From assembly GCA_034437515.1 (NCBI GenBank), contig DAOTTX010000281.1, positions 1-51,198 of the forward strand: a DNA stretch of 51,198 bases, given 5' to 3'. This document shows, in pieces, positions 1-10,644 of the stretch. The DNA comes from DAOTTX01 sp034437515. GTDB lineage: Bacteria > Chloroflexota > Anaerolineae > Aggregatilineales > Phototrophicaceae. Position numbers and translations under genes: made by a program. Within the stretch, counting starts at the first letter, position 1. The number at the start of each line of letters is the position of its first letter. The notes under the pieces were generated by a model, which saw only the letters and a program-made list of their open reading frames with translations, was not told the origin of the DNA and did not search any database.

Positions 1-2
1 TA

Positions 3-83
3 AATCTAGAAAAGCGATTTGATCGTCTGCAAGATTTGTCGAAATGGTTTGTGCATATTGCGCCCATGAATCCTGGCGATTAA
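3..83 (+). CDS. C-terminal end of an unknown protein (partial)
   Basis: The reading frame is open from the window edge and ends at TAA 81-83, giving 26 residues that end in HIAPMNPGD. The residues are amphipathic and charged (LEKRFDRLQDLSKWF), as in a real C-terminal helix. The gene lies on the same strand 62 bases upstream of argD, so it may be the previous gene of the arginine operon. I do not recognise the family from this tail. It does not look like the ends of ArgB or ArgC that I know. Confidence 0.5.
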   Translation, partial: NLEKRFDRLQDLSKWFVHIAPMNPGD

Positions 84-145
84 AGGATTATTTTTCTGGA
101 ACGCCCTTACACACCTTTCTCGAAACAGATCAGGAGTAAAGATTC

Positions 146-1369
146 ATGGTCATCAACGTCCCGACCTTAACCGATCAGATTATTCAAGGTGAACGGGAAA
201 ACATCGTCCAGACTTATAAGCGCCCACCGTTTGTACTGGTTCACGGTGAAGGCGTCACTCTTTACGACAGCGAAGGCAGCGCTTACACCGATTGGGTCGC
301 CGGTATCGCGGTCAATGCGTTAGGTTACAGCGACAAAGGTATCGAGAACGCCCTCATCAGACAACTGGCGCACGGCATGATCCACGTCAGCAACCTGTAT
401 CACACCGCGCCCCACGTAGAACTGGCGGCGCTGCTCACTGATAGCAGCTTTGCCGATAAGGTTTTCTTCTGCAACAGCGGCGCAGAAGCCAACGAGGGTG
501 CGGTTAAATTCGCCCGTAAGTTTCATTACGTCAATGGCGACACGCATAAGACGGAGATCATCAGCCTGACGGGGAGCTTCCACGGACGCACGATGGGCGC
601 ACTCGCGCTGACACCCAAAGAGAAATACCAGAAGCCGTTCAAACCGTTGATGCCCGGCGCGGTCGTCGCCGAGTTCAACAACATCGACAGTGTGCGTGAG
701 GCCATCACCGAGAACATCGCTGCGATCATCGTCGAACCGATTCAAGGCGAGGGCGGCATCAACATCGCCGCTGGTGATTTCCTCCGCGGTCTGCGAGACT
801 TGTGCGACGAACACGGCATCTTGCTGATCTTCGACGAGATCCAATGTGGTGTCGGTCGCAGCGGCACGCTCTGGTCACACGAGCCGAGCGGCGTCACCCC
901 GGACATCATGACCACCGCGAAGCCGCTCGCGGGTGGCCTACCGATTGGCGCGATTATGGTCACCGACGCCGTCGCCGATGCACTGCAACCGGGCGATCAT
1001 GGCTCGACCTTCGCCGGGGGCTTGATCGTCACCGGAGCGGCGAAAGAAGTAATCAAACGCATCAACACACCGACGTTTCTCGCCCACATCAACGCGATGG
1101 GTGATTATCTCGCGCAGAAATTAGACAGCCTCGATAGCCCCTTAATCAAAGAGCGGCGTGGGCGTGGTCTGATGCAAGCCATTGAACTCACCATCGAGGC
1201 CGCGCCGGTGATCGAAGCAGGGTACGAACACGGTCTGCTGCTGGTCAACGCGGGGACACACGTTATCCGTTTCGTACCACCGCTGATTATCGAACACATA
1301 CATGTCGATCAATTGATAGAAAAACTTCAGGTCATCCTGGCGGCGACAGAAACACGGGCCGAACATTGA
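146..1369 (+). CDS. argD: Acetylornithine aminotransferase (ArgD-type class III aminotransferase)
   Basis: A PLP enzyme that interconverts N-acetylornithine and N-acetylglutamate semialdehyde in cytosolic arginine synthesis. The 407-residue length fits the family. Visible signatures are NSGAEANEGAVKFARK (cofactor phosphate-binding loop), GSFHGRTMGALA, EPIQGEGG, and FDEIQCGVGRSG with D230 expected to contact the pyridine nitrogen. K259 in TTAKPLAGGLP is the expected Schiff-base lysine. The ATG follows AGGAG at 131-135. The stop overlaps the argJ start by four bases, so the two are probably translationally coupled. Class III aminotransferases overlap in specificity (ornithine, GABA, succinylornithine), but the argJ-carA-carB context supports acetylornithine. 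Confidence 0.93.
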   Translation: MVINVPTLTDQIIQGERENIVQTYKRPPFVLVHGEGVTLYDSEGSAYTDWVAGIAVNALGYSDKGIENALIRQLAHGMIHVSNLYHTAPHVELAALLTDSSFADKVFFCNSGAEANEGAVKFARKFHYVNGDTHKTEIISLTGSFHGRTMGALALTPKEKYQKPFKPLMPGAVVAEFNNIDSVREAITENIAAIIVEPIQGEGGINIAAGDFLRGLRDLCDEHGILLIFDEIQCGVGRSGTLWSHEPSGVTPDIMTTAKPLAGGLPIGAIMVTDAVADALQPGDHGSTFAGGLIVTGAAKEVIKRINTPTFLAHINAMGDYLAQKLDSLDSPLIKERRGRGLMQAIELTIEAAPVIEAGYEHGLLLVNAGTHVIRFVPPLIIEHIHVDQLIEKLQVILAATETRAEH

Positions 1370-2571
1370 AAGACAACATCGCTGAGGTAAAAGGCTTCCA
1401 TGCAACCGGCTTGCACGCGGGGATCAAAAAAGCGGGTAAGCTCGATTTCGCCCTCATCCGCAGTGACCACGCTTGTACGGCAGCGGGTGTGTTCACACGC
1501 AATCTGGTGAAGGCCGCGCCGGTACTACTGGATATGCAACATCTGCAAACCAACCCTGATTCAATCCGTGCGTTGGTGATGAATTCCGGTTGTGCCAACG
1601 CCTGCACCGGCTCACAGGGGATGCAAAATGCACAGGCCACCAGCGCACACACCGCCGCTACGCTCGGTTGTGCGCCACAGGATGTGCTGGTGCTTTCTAC
1701 AGGCGTCATCGGGCAGCAGTTGCCGCTGGAAGCGATCAAGCGTGGGATCGACCAGAGCATCCACTGTGAGGACGACTGGCAGACCGCCGCCGAAGCCATC
1801 ATGACTACAGACACGCGCCCCAAGTTGGCCAGTGTGACCGTAGAAACCACGCAGGGTCACTACACCATCGCCGGGATCGCCAAAGGTGCAGGGATGATCG
1901 CGCCGAATATGGCGACCATGCTGGGTGTAGTCGTCACCGACGCCGCCCTCACTTCTGAGCAGGCGCACGACGCACTACAAACGGCGAATAAGATCAGCTT
2001 TAATCGCATCGTGGTGGACGGCGATATGAGTACCAATGACACCGTGCTACTACTCGCCAACGGTGCCAGCAGCGTGACGCTCACCGAGGCCACAGACCTG
2101 ATGGCGTTCAACCTCGCGCTGACGCAGGTGTGCATCCAACTGGCAAAGGCCATCGTGCTTGACGGTGAAGGCGCGACCAAGTTCATCACGCTGGCGGTGA
2201 CCAACGCCCCCGACGACGAGGCCGCGCATAAGATCGCCAACGCAGTTGCGACCTCGCCACTGGTCAAGACCGCGTTTTACGGGCGTGACGCCAATTGGGG
2301 GCGCATCGTCGCGGCGGTCGGCTATGCCGGGGTGCCACTCGATCCCGACAAACTGACGATTTCTATTCAATCCGGCGAATCGATAGAAAATGGCTTCGTG
2401 TTGTTCCATAATGGAACATCACACACCGACGAAGCCGCCGCCAGCCAGATCATGCAGGCGGACGCAATTACTGTGACGATTGACTGCGCCGCCGGATATG
2501 GCGAGGCGGTCGTCTGGACATGTGATTTAAGCCACGAATACGTCAGCATTAATGGAGATTATCGTTCCTGA
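1366..2571 (+). CDS. argJ: Glutamate N-acetyltransferase / amino-acid acetyltransferase (ArgJ)
   Basis: ArgJ moves the acetyl group from N-acetylornithine to glutamate, making a cyclic arginine pathway; bifunctional forms also use acetyl-CoA. At 401 residues it is full length. The self-cleavage region reads KGAGMIAPNMATMLGVV, so T184 should be the nucleophile and the first residue of the beta chain. The near-terminal HGRDANWGR-type signature appears here as FYGRDANWGRI. The only in-frame start is TTG 1366-1368, which overlaps the argD stop as TTGA. No clear Shine-Dalgarno sequence precedes it, so translation probably depends on argD. Confidence 0.95.
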   Translation: MKDNIAEVKGFHATGLHAGIKKAGKLDFALIRSDHACTAAGVFTRNLVKAAPVLLDMQHLQTNPDSIRALVMNSGCANACTGSQGMQNAQATSAHTAATLGCAPQDVLVLSTGVIGQQLPLEAIKRGIDQSIHCEDDWQTAAEAIMTTDTRPKLASVTVETTQGHYTIAGIAKGAGMIAPNMATMLGVVVTDAALTSEQAHDALQTANKISFNRIVVDGDMSTNDTVLLLANGASSVTLTEATDLMAFNLALTQVCIQLAKAIVLDGEGATKFITLAVTNAPDDEAAHKIANAVATSPLVKTAFYGRDANWGRIVAAVGYAGVPLDPDKLTISIQSGESIENGFVLFHNGTSHTDEAAASQIMQADAITVTIDCAAGYGEAVVWTCDLSHEYVSINGDYRS

Positions 2572-3011
2572 TGCAGGTCGAAGAACTACTTACCAAAGCG
2601 GAATTCCGCGAAGCCTTCCCTGTGATGCAAGAATTACGCGATCATTTGGATCTGCACACCTTTATGGATCTCCTCAGTGAAGCCCTTGCCGAGGGCTATC
2701 AACTGTTTGCGCTACGTGATGAGCATAATGAGATCGTCGTGCTGGCGGGGGTGGTCATCAGCACCAACCTTGCCTATGGACGTCATTTATATGTGCGTGA
2801 TCTGGTCACGGCGTCGTATGCGCGGTCACAGGGCTACGGAGAGCGGTTGCTGGCCTACCTGGAAGACCACGCCCGCAATAAAGAATGTGACAGCGTCTGG
2901 CTGGATTCCGGTTTCCAACGCACCGATGCCCACCGCTTCTACGAGCAAAAGGTCGGCTATTCAAAGACGGGCTATACATTTCGCAAAGTCATTCAAGACG
3001 ATAGGAATTAG
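2571..3011 (+). CDS. GNAT-family N-acetyltransferase in the arginine operon
   Basis: A 146-residue single-domain GNAT protein. The acetyl-CoA pyrophosphate loop is visible as RSQGYGERLLAYLEDHA (R/Q-x-x-G-x-G). The preceding strand HLYVRDLVT and the C-terminal HRFYEQKVGYSKTG fit the fold. Its ATG shares one base with the argJ stop (TGATG), and carA starts four bases after its stop, so it is built into the arginine operon. The substrate cannot be read from the sequence. A minimal glutamate acetyltransferase feeding the ArgJ cycle is a context-based guess. Other GNAT roles, such as acetylation of small amines or proteins, are equally possible. Confidence 0.85.
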   Translation: MQVEELLTKAEFREAFPVMQELRDHLDLHTFMDLLSEALAEGYQLFALRDEHNEIVVLAGVVISTNLAYGRHLYVRDLVTASYARSQGYGERLLAYLEDHARNKECDSVWLDSGFQRTDAHRFYEQKVGYSKTGYTFRKVIQDDRN

Positions 3012-3014
3012 CAG

Positions 3015-4151
3015 ATGAGCACAGGTATTCTCGCGCTGGAAGACGGACGGATTTTTACCGGTAGGGGTTGGGGTGCGACCGGCATTCAAACCGGCGAGGT
3101 CGTGTTTAACACCTCGATGACCGGCTACCAGGAAATCCTGACTGACCCCAGCTACTATAAGCAAATTATCACCATGACCGTACCTCATGTCGGTAATACC
3201 GGCATCAATCCCGAAGACGTGGAGTCCGCGCGGGTTTGGGTATCGGGTTTTATCGTGCGTTCGTTAAGTCCGGTAGTGAGCAACTGGCGGCAAGCCGGTG
3301 ACCTTGACGAGTATCTCAGAGCGCAGGGCGTGATCGGCCTTAGTGATGTGTCTACCCGTGCGTTAGTACGCCACATCCGGGAGAAGGGCGTGATGCGTGC
3401 CGCCATCGCCAACGGTGAGGACTACGACAGCGCCGAGTTGATCGAAATGGCCCGTAACAGCCTCGATATGTCCGGGGCGAACCTTGTAGACGAAGTCACC
3501 ACTGACGAAGCGTATCACTGGACGGAACGCAGCGACCCACAGTGGTACCAGGGTCACAAGCACGATCCGCTAGGGCCGCTGATCGTCGCCTACGACCTGG
3601 GCATCAAGCGCAATATCTTGCGCCTGCTCACAGATCGCGGTCTGCGTGTGGCGGTCGTCCCTGCGCAAACAACCGCTGAGGACGTGCTGGCGATGAACCC
3701 TGATGGCGTCTTCCTGAGCAACGGCCCCGGCGACCCGGCAGCGGTCGATTACGCCATCGAAAATGTGCGCGGTCTACTGGGGAAAAAGCCAGTATTCGGC
3801 ATCTGCCTGGGGCACCAGATTTTGGGGTTGGCGCTGGGCGGCAACACCGAGAAGATGCGCTTCGGGCATCGTGGCGGCAACCAGCCGGTCAAGAATCTGC
3901 TCACCGGGCAGGTCGAGATCAGCTCACACAATCACGGTTTCGCAGTGATACAAGACAGCGACCTCAACGGCGCGGAGATCACCCATATCAACTTAAATGA
4001 CGACTCGGTCGAGGGGTTGCGACACGAAGAACTCGGCGCGTTCAGCGTGCAGTATCACCCGGAATCATCGCCGGGGCCGCATGACTCACTCTATCTCTTC
4101 GATGAGTTCGTCAAGCGCGTCAAAGCCCACACGGAGCAAATCACACCGTAA
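3015..4151 (+). CDS. carA: Carbamoyl-phosphate synthase small (glutaminase) subunit
   Basis: Releases ammonia from glutamine and channels it to CarB for carbamoyl phosphate, which feeds arginine and pyrimidine synthesis. The 378-residue length is typical. The N-terminal CPSase small domain carries VVFNTSMTGYQEILTDPSY. The C-terminal class I glutaminase shows SNGPGDP and GICLGHQ with nucleophile C264. H348 and E350 in YHPESSPGPHDS complete the triad. The ATG follows AGGAATTAGCAG. The stop codon overlaps a strong AAGGAGG that serves the mini-ORF immediately downstream. Confidence 0.97.
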   Translation: MSTGILALEDGRIFTGRGWGATGIQTGEVVFNTSMTGYQEILTDPSYYKQIITMTVPHVGNTGINPEDVESARVWVSGFIVRSLSPVVSNWRQAGDLDEYLRAQGVIGLSDVSTRALVRHIREKGVMRAAIANGEDYDSAELIEMARNSLDMSGANLVDEVTTDEAYHWTERSDPQWYQGHKHDPLGPLIVAYDLGIKRNILRLLTDRGLRVAVVPAQTTAEDVLAMNPDGVFLSNGPGDPAAVDYAIENVRGLLGKKPVFGICLGHQILGLALGGNTEKMRFGHRGGNQPVKNLLTGQVEISSHNHGFAVIQDSDLNGAEITHINLNDDSVEGLRHEELGAFSVQYHPESSPGPHDSLYLFDEFVKRVKAHTEQITP

Positions 4152-4161
4152 GGAGGGTCAT

Positions 4162-4200
4162 ATGGTCACGACATCCGTATACGAGCAAGTCCGTCTGTAG
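4162..4200 (+). CDS. 12-codon mini-ORF between carA and carB (possible leader peptide)
   Basis: AAGGAGGG at 4150-4157 is one of the strongest ribosome binding sites in the window. It sits five bases before ATG 4162, which opens MVTTSVYEQVRL followed by TAG. It lies immediately after carA and 84 bases before carB. The only arginine codon is CGT near the end (residue 11). Such a site leading only into a 12-codon frame suggests a translated leader or a translational-coupling device for carB. It could also be the relic of a deleted gene. It has no recognisable protein family. Confidence 0.4.
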   Translation: MVTTSVYEQVRL

Positions 4201-4221
4201 TCTAAGCCACAAAATCACCAG

Positions 4222-4240
4222 TACTTCTTGCAAAGAGGTA
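4222..4240 (+). other. Hairpin in the carA-carB spacer
   Basis: TACTTCTT (4222-4229) pairs with AAGAGGTA (4233-4240) across a GCA loop, eight pairs including one G-T. No T-run follows, so it is not a simple terminator. It lies between the mini-ORF stop and the carB ribosome binding site (GAGAG, 4273-4277) and could act with the mini-ORF. Confidence 0.35.
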
Positions 4241-4284
4241 TAGGAACGTGGAACGCTACATCCATTTAAAAATAGAGAGAATCC

Positions 4285-7488
<3,204 letters not shown>

Positions 7489-7503
7489 GCATTCGTTAAA
7501 CAC

Positions 7504-7534
7504 TTCGAGAGTCGGGGTCAATGGCCTTTATAAT
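7504..7534 (+). promoter_or_regulatory. Possible sigma-70 promoter for the DUF1269 gene
   Basis: TATAAT at 7529-7534 is a perfect -10 box. A weak -35-like TTCGAG lies at 7504-7509 with a 19-base gap. Transcription would start near 7541, upstream of the ATG at 7572 and downstream of the alternative ATG at 7521. This supports the shorter start for the next gene. Confidence 0.35.
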
Positions 7535-7571
7535 CAAGGAGAATACACACACAAACGAAGGAAAGACCTTT

Positions 7572-8075
7572 ATGAGTGATTTAATCGTCATCGGTTACGA
7601 CAACCAGCGTAAAGCGGAAGAAGTGCGTAGTAAGCTGATCGAACTCCAGCGTGAGCACTTGATCGTCATGGAAGATGCGGTCGTGGTCGTCCGCAAAGAG
7701 GACGGCGATGTTAAAATCCGGCAGGCGGTCAACCTGACCGCGACGGGTGCAGTCAGTGGCGGCATCTGGGGCACGCTGATCGGCCTGATCTTCCTCAATC
7801 CGTTGATCGGCACGGTCGCCGGGGCCGCAGCGGGTGCTATCGGCGGTGCGTTGACCGACATCGGCATCGACGACGACTTCATCAAAGAGATCGGTGAGAC
7901 GTTGACACCGGGGACATCGGCGCTGTTCCTGCTCGTCCAGAAGATGACCACCGACAAGGTGATAGAGGACATCCGGCCTTACGGCGGTAAGATCCTGCAC
8001 ACGTCACTTTCCATCGAAGACGAGGCCGAACTGAAAAGCGAACTCGACCGCATCCAATCCGAAGTTAGCACATAA
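7572..8075 (+). CDS. DUF1269 family membrane protein
   Basis: A 167-residue protein beginning MSDLIVIGYDNQRKAEEVRSK, typical of DUF1269. A ferredoxin-like N-terminal half is followed by a glycine/alanine-rich hydrophobic stretch near residues 60-95 (GAVSGGIWGTLIGLIF; GTVAGAAAGAIGGALTD) that resembles glycine-zipper membrane segments. The last ~70 residues are soluble and acidic. The ATG at 7572 is chosen because GAAGGAAAG lies just before it; an in-frame ATG at 7521 overlaps a TATAAT box and adds non-family residues. The function of the family is not established. It is often linked with stress or envelope roles. Confidence 0.85.
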   Translation: MSDLIVIGYDNQRKAEEVRSKLIELQREHLIVMEDAVVVVRKEDGDVKIRQAVNLTATGAVSGGIWGTLIGLIFLNPLIGTVAGAAAGAIGGALTDIGIDDDFIKEIGETLTPGTSALFLLVQKMTTDKVIEDIRPYGGKILHTSLSIEDEAELKSELDRIQSEVST

Positions 8076-8098
8076 CCAAGCAAACCCCACTTCTGTAA

Positions 8099-8159
8099 CT
8101 ACCGCCAAGACGCCAAGTTGATGCCATATTTCTTGGCGTATGTGACGTCTTGGTGGTAG
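8099..8159. repeat. Long inverted repeat between convergent genes
   Basis: CTACCGCCAAGACG (8099-8112) pairs with CGTCTTGGTGGTAG (8146-8159) with one G-T pair. An inner arm, CGCCAAG (8111-8117) with CTTGGCG (8132-8138), continues the stem. The element fills the gap between the plus-strand DUF1269 gene and the minus-strand MFS gene. It has no T-run, so it is either an unusual bidirectional terminator or a palindromic interspersed repeat. The CCAAG unit occurs in both arms (CCAAGACGCCAAG), giving it a repetitive character. Confidence 0.6.
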
Positions 8160-8173
8160 GGAATGTTCAGAAA

Positions 8174-9442
8174 TTAAACCTGCTCGGCGACACGAATACG
8201 CTCAGCGGTGGTAGACTGCCGCCGTGTCGAGTAGGCGATCATCAACTCGTAGAGCGGTGTGAATGTCGCCGCTATCACCACCAGCATCAGCCCGATGACT
8301 TCCAGATTGGTGTTTTCCGCTAAAGCGCCGATCAGCCAGGGCAACATCGACCCGCCGACTGCCGCCGCGCCCACTTGGAAACCAATCGCGTTGGGGACGT
8401 GGCGCGGGTGCATCCGTGCCGCCGTGCTATTAATCAACATCGGGAACATCGGCGCGAGCGCGACGCCCAACAGCGTCAAGCCGAGAAAGTTGACGATATC
8501 AACCCCCTGCACAAATACCATCGTTGCACCGAGCAGCACCAGCCCATTGACGACGCGCAGCACGGTTGTCTCGCGCCAGCGATCCCCGATGAAGCCGAAT
8601 AACACCCGCCCTAGCGTAAAGCTCCCCCAGTAGATGCTGACCACGATCCCGGCGATTTCCGGTATGATGCCGCGTCCCTCGCTGAACAGATGGTATGCGC
8701 TTGTTTGCAAGTCGAGCCGGTATTCTTCGGTGAACAGTGTATACGACCACTGGCCCGCGCTGGCCTCCAGGCCGGAGTGAATAAAAAACAGGCCGATACC
8801 GAACCAGGCCAGGGGGAGCCGCAGCGTCTGCCACATCGGAGCGGTGTTGGCGTGCTCAAGGTCTTCTGAAGGAGCCGCTTCGATGCGCCATTGGCGATAC
8901 GTCACCACGAAAAAACCGATCATCGCCAACTGTACCCCGCCGACCATGCCATACCCCCAACGCCAGGAAACGTCGGCGCTGAACAATACGGTCATCAGCA
9001 GTGGCCCGACGGTCGCGCCGATACCGAAGGCTGCGTGCAACCAATTCATCAGCCGGTTGCTGCGATACTCGGCGACGTAGGTATTCAGCCCGGAGTCGAT
9101 CAGCCCCGTACCCGCGCCAAAAATCGCCCCCATGCCGACCACAAATACCCACGACGGCGCAAGCAGCACACCGATCAACGCACCACCCCGAATCAGCGCC
9201 GCCAGGATCATCAATCGGGCCACACCCAACCGCCCGACCAACATCCCACTATTGAAACTGACCAGCATAAAGCCCATCGTGAATGAGAGCAGAAATCCGC
9301 CGATAGCATCCAACGACAGGCCGAATTCTTCACGCATCGAAGGCCACGCCAGCCCCAGCAGACCATCCGGCAAGCCCAGTGCGATGAACATCAAAAACGA
9401 AATGCCAATGGTGCGGTCAAACTCGCGTCGTGGTTGTATCAT
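8174..9442 (-). CDS. MFS transporter, substrate unknown
   Basis: A 422-residue polytopic protein with about 12 hydrophobic segments and the general look of the FucP/sugar-permease branch of the major facilitator superfamily. Visible features are an N-terminal FLMFIALGLPDGLLGLAWP, a loop-2/3 motif GMLVGRLGVARLMI (G-x-x-x-G-R-x-G), and a C-terminal-half copy FTLGRVLFGFIGDRWRE. The start is the ATG at 9442 (MIQPRREF), preceded by AAGGATG. The frame extends eight codons further upstream but without a better site. It follows the WD40-like gene on the same strand. Nothing nearby identifies the substrate. Confidence 0.85.
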   Translation of the reverse strand: MIQPRREFDRTIGISFLMFIALGLPDGLLGLAWPSMREEFGLSLDAIGGFLLSFTMGFMLVSFNSGMLVGRLGVARLMILAALIRGGALIGVLLAPSWVFVVGMGAIFGAGTGLIDSGLNTYVAEYRSNRLMNWLHAAFGIGATVGPLLMTVLFSADVSWRWGYGMVGGVQLAMIGFFVVTYRQWRIEAAPSEDLEHANTAPMWQTLRLPLAWFGIGLFFIHSGLEASAGQWSYTLFTEEYRLDLQTSAYHLFSEGRGIIPEIAGIVVSIYWGSFTLGRVLFGFIGDRWRETTVLRVVNGLVLLGATMVFVQGVDIVNFLGLTLLGVALAPMFPMLINSTAARMHPRHVPNAIGFQVGAAAVGGSMLPWLIGALAENTNLEVIGLMLVVIAATFTPLYELMIAYSTRRQSTTAERIRVAEQV

Positions 9443-9512
9443 GTAGCATCCTTTGTCGAAAGACACTCATGATAGCAACATGCCAGCTACGATGTATATA
9501 GGACAATGTCCG

Positions 9513-10565
9513 TTATTCCAACACCCACACCCGCGCTGTGTCGTCCCAACCCCAGGTGAGGATGCGTGTCTCGTCCGCGTTGAAAGCGGCCCCGTTGACG
9601 ATGTTGTCATGTGTGAATTGGGTAACCAGAGCGCCGGTTTCGGCATCCCATAAATAGGCCGTATTATAAGCCCAACTGAGGATGCGCGTCTCGTCGTTGT
9701 TCCAGGTCGCACCGTTGACCCAATCATTGTGCAACAGGGACAGCAGCTCTGCCCCTGAGTCAGCATCCCACAACTTGACAGTATCGTCCGCAGCCCAGGA
9801 CATCACCCGTGTATCATCGGCATTCCAGCGAGCGCCATTAACGAACGTCCGGTGCGAGAGTGTGTGCAGCAACCGTTCACTCTGGGGGTCGATGAGCTGT
9901 ACCCCGCCGCGCAACCGCCACACGAGCAGGCGGCTGTCGTCTTCTGACCAGGCCGCGCCGAGAGCTTCTGGGCCAAAATCGAGCATCTCTGTGATTTCAG
10001 CAGCGTCACTCGCCCAGATGCGTGCCGTCCCGTCTTCCGTGAAAGTATAAACGCGGTCGCGCTCACCATCGTATTCCGCTTGCAACACCGACGAGTCATG
10101 CAGCAACCGGAACATGCCCGCCGTCCAATCACGATCACGGATCACCGGTGCGAACACACCGTCCGTGCCCCATACCATCACCGCCGTATCGTCGGCGATC
10201 CAACGCGCACCGTTGACCCTCGACTCTTCGTCACGCGGCAGCGGTTCAGAACGTGTACCGCTCTCGAATTCAATGTGATAAACATCGTTACTCGTCCATG
10301 CGAGGATGTGTGTCTCGTCGCTATTCCACACGCTGCCGCGCACCGCATCACCGAGATCGACCGTCAAACTGGTATCACCACTCTCAACCGACCATAGGCG
10401 CACGAACCCGTCTTCACTGGCGGTCATAATCTGCGTTTCGTCGCTGTTCCACGCGGCAACGGTGACCACCCCGTCATGAGGCAGCACCAGCACGGCTTCA
10501 TCGTCTTGCGCCTGTATGGAAAAGGCAATTACCAAGATCAAAAATGCGAGTATACGTCGCATCAT
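9513..10565 (-). CDS. Exported WD40-like beta-propeller protein
   Basis: 350 residues. The N-terminus MMRRILAFLILVIAFSIQAQ is a signal peptide with likely cleavage after AQA or AQ, so the protein acts outside the membrane. The rest is about eight repeats of roughly 40 residues built on V-N-G-A-x-W-N-x-D-(E/D)-T-R-(I/V)-(L/M)-(S/T)-W, ending in a (L/V)W(D/S) strand (for example KLWDADSG, YLWDAETG, RVWVLE). One short in-frame region lacks the terminal W, so blade 5 is divergent. AAAGGG lies before the double ATG. It is probably a scaffold; no catalytic motif is seen. Confidence 0.85.
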   Translation of the reverse strand: MMRRILAFLILVIAFSIQAQDDEAVLVLPHDGVVTVAAWNSDETQIMTASEDGFVRLWSVESGDTSLTVDLGDAVRGSVWNSDETHILAWTSNDVYHIEFESGTRSEPLPRDEESRVNGARWIADDTAVMVWGTDGVFAPVIRDRDWTAGMFRLLHDSSVLQAEYDGERDRVYTFTEDGTARIWASDAAEITEMLDFGPEALGAAWSEDDSRLLVWRLRGGVQLIDPQSERLLHTLSHRTFVNGARWNADDTRVMSWAADDTVKLWDADSGAELLSLLHNDWVNGATWNNDETRILSWAYNTAYLWDAETGALVTQFTHDNIVNGAAFNADETRILTWGWDDTARVWVLE

Positions 10566-10586
10566 GTTTATCCCTTTCGTCGTGTA

Positions 10587-10616
10587 AATAAAAACAGTGG
10601 AGATTGCTCCCCACTG
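10587..10616 (-). terminator. Rho-independent terminator after the HEAT-repeat gene
   Basis: On the minus strand CAGTGGGGAG-CAAT-CTCCACTG forms an eight-pair stem with one bulged G, directly followed by TTTTTATTT. It lies 29 bases after the stop of the HEAT-repeat gene and separates the Hsp70-HEAT unit from the propeller gene. Confidence 0.7.
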
Positions 10617-10644
10617 ATTGTAATCAGTCTACCTTGCGCAGAGA

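Noticed and set aside
7521..7571. ATG 7521 as start of the DUF1269 gene
   Set aside because: It lies before/at a TATAAT box and lacks a Shine-Dalgarno; ATG 7572 has GAAGGAAAG and fits the family N-terminus.
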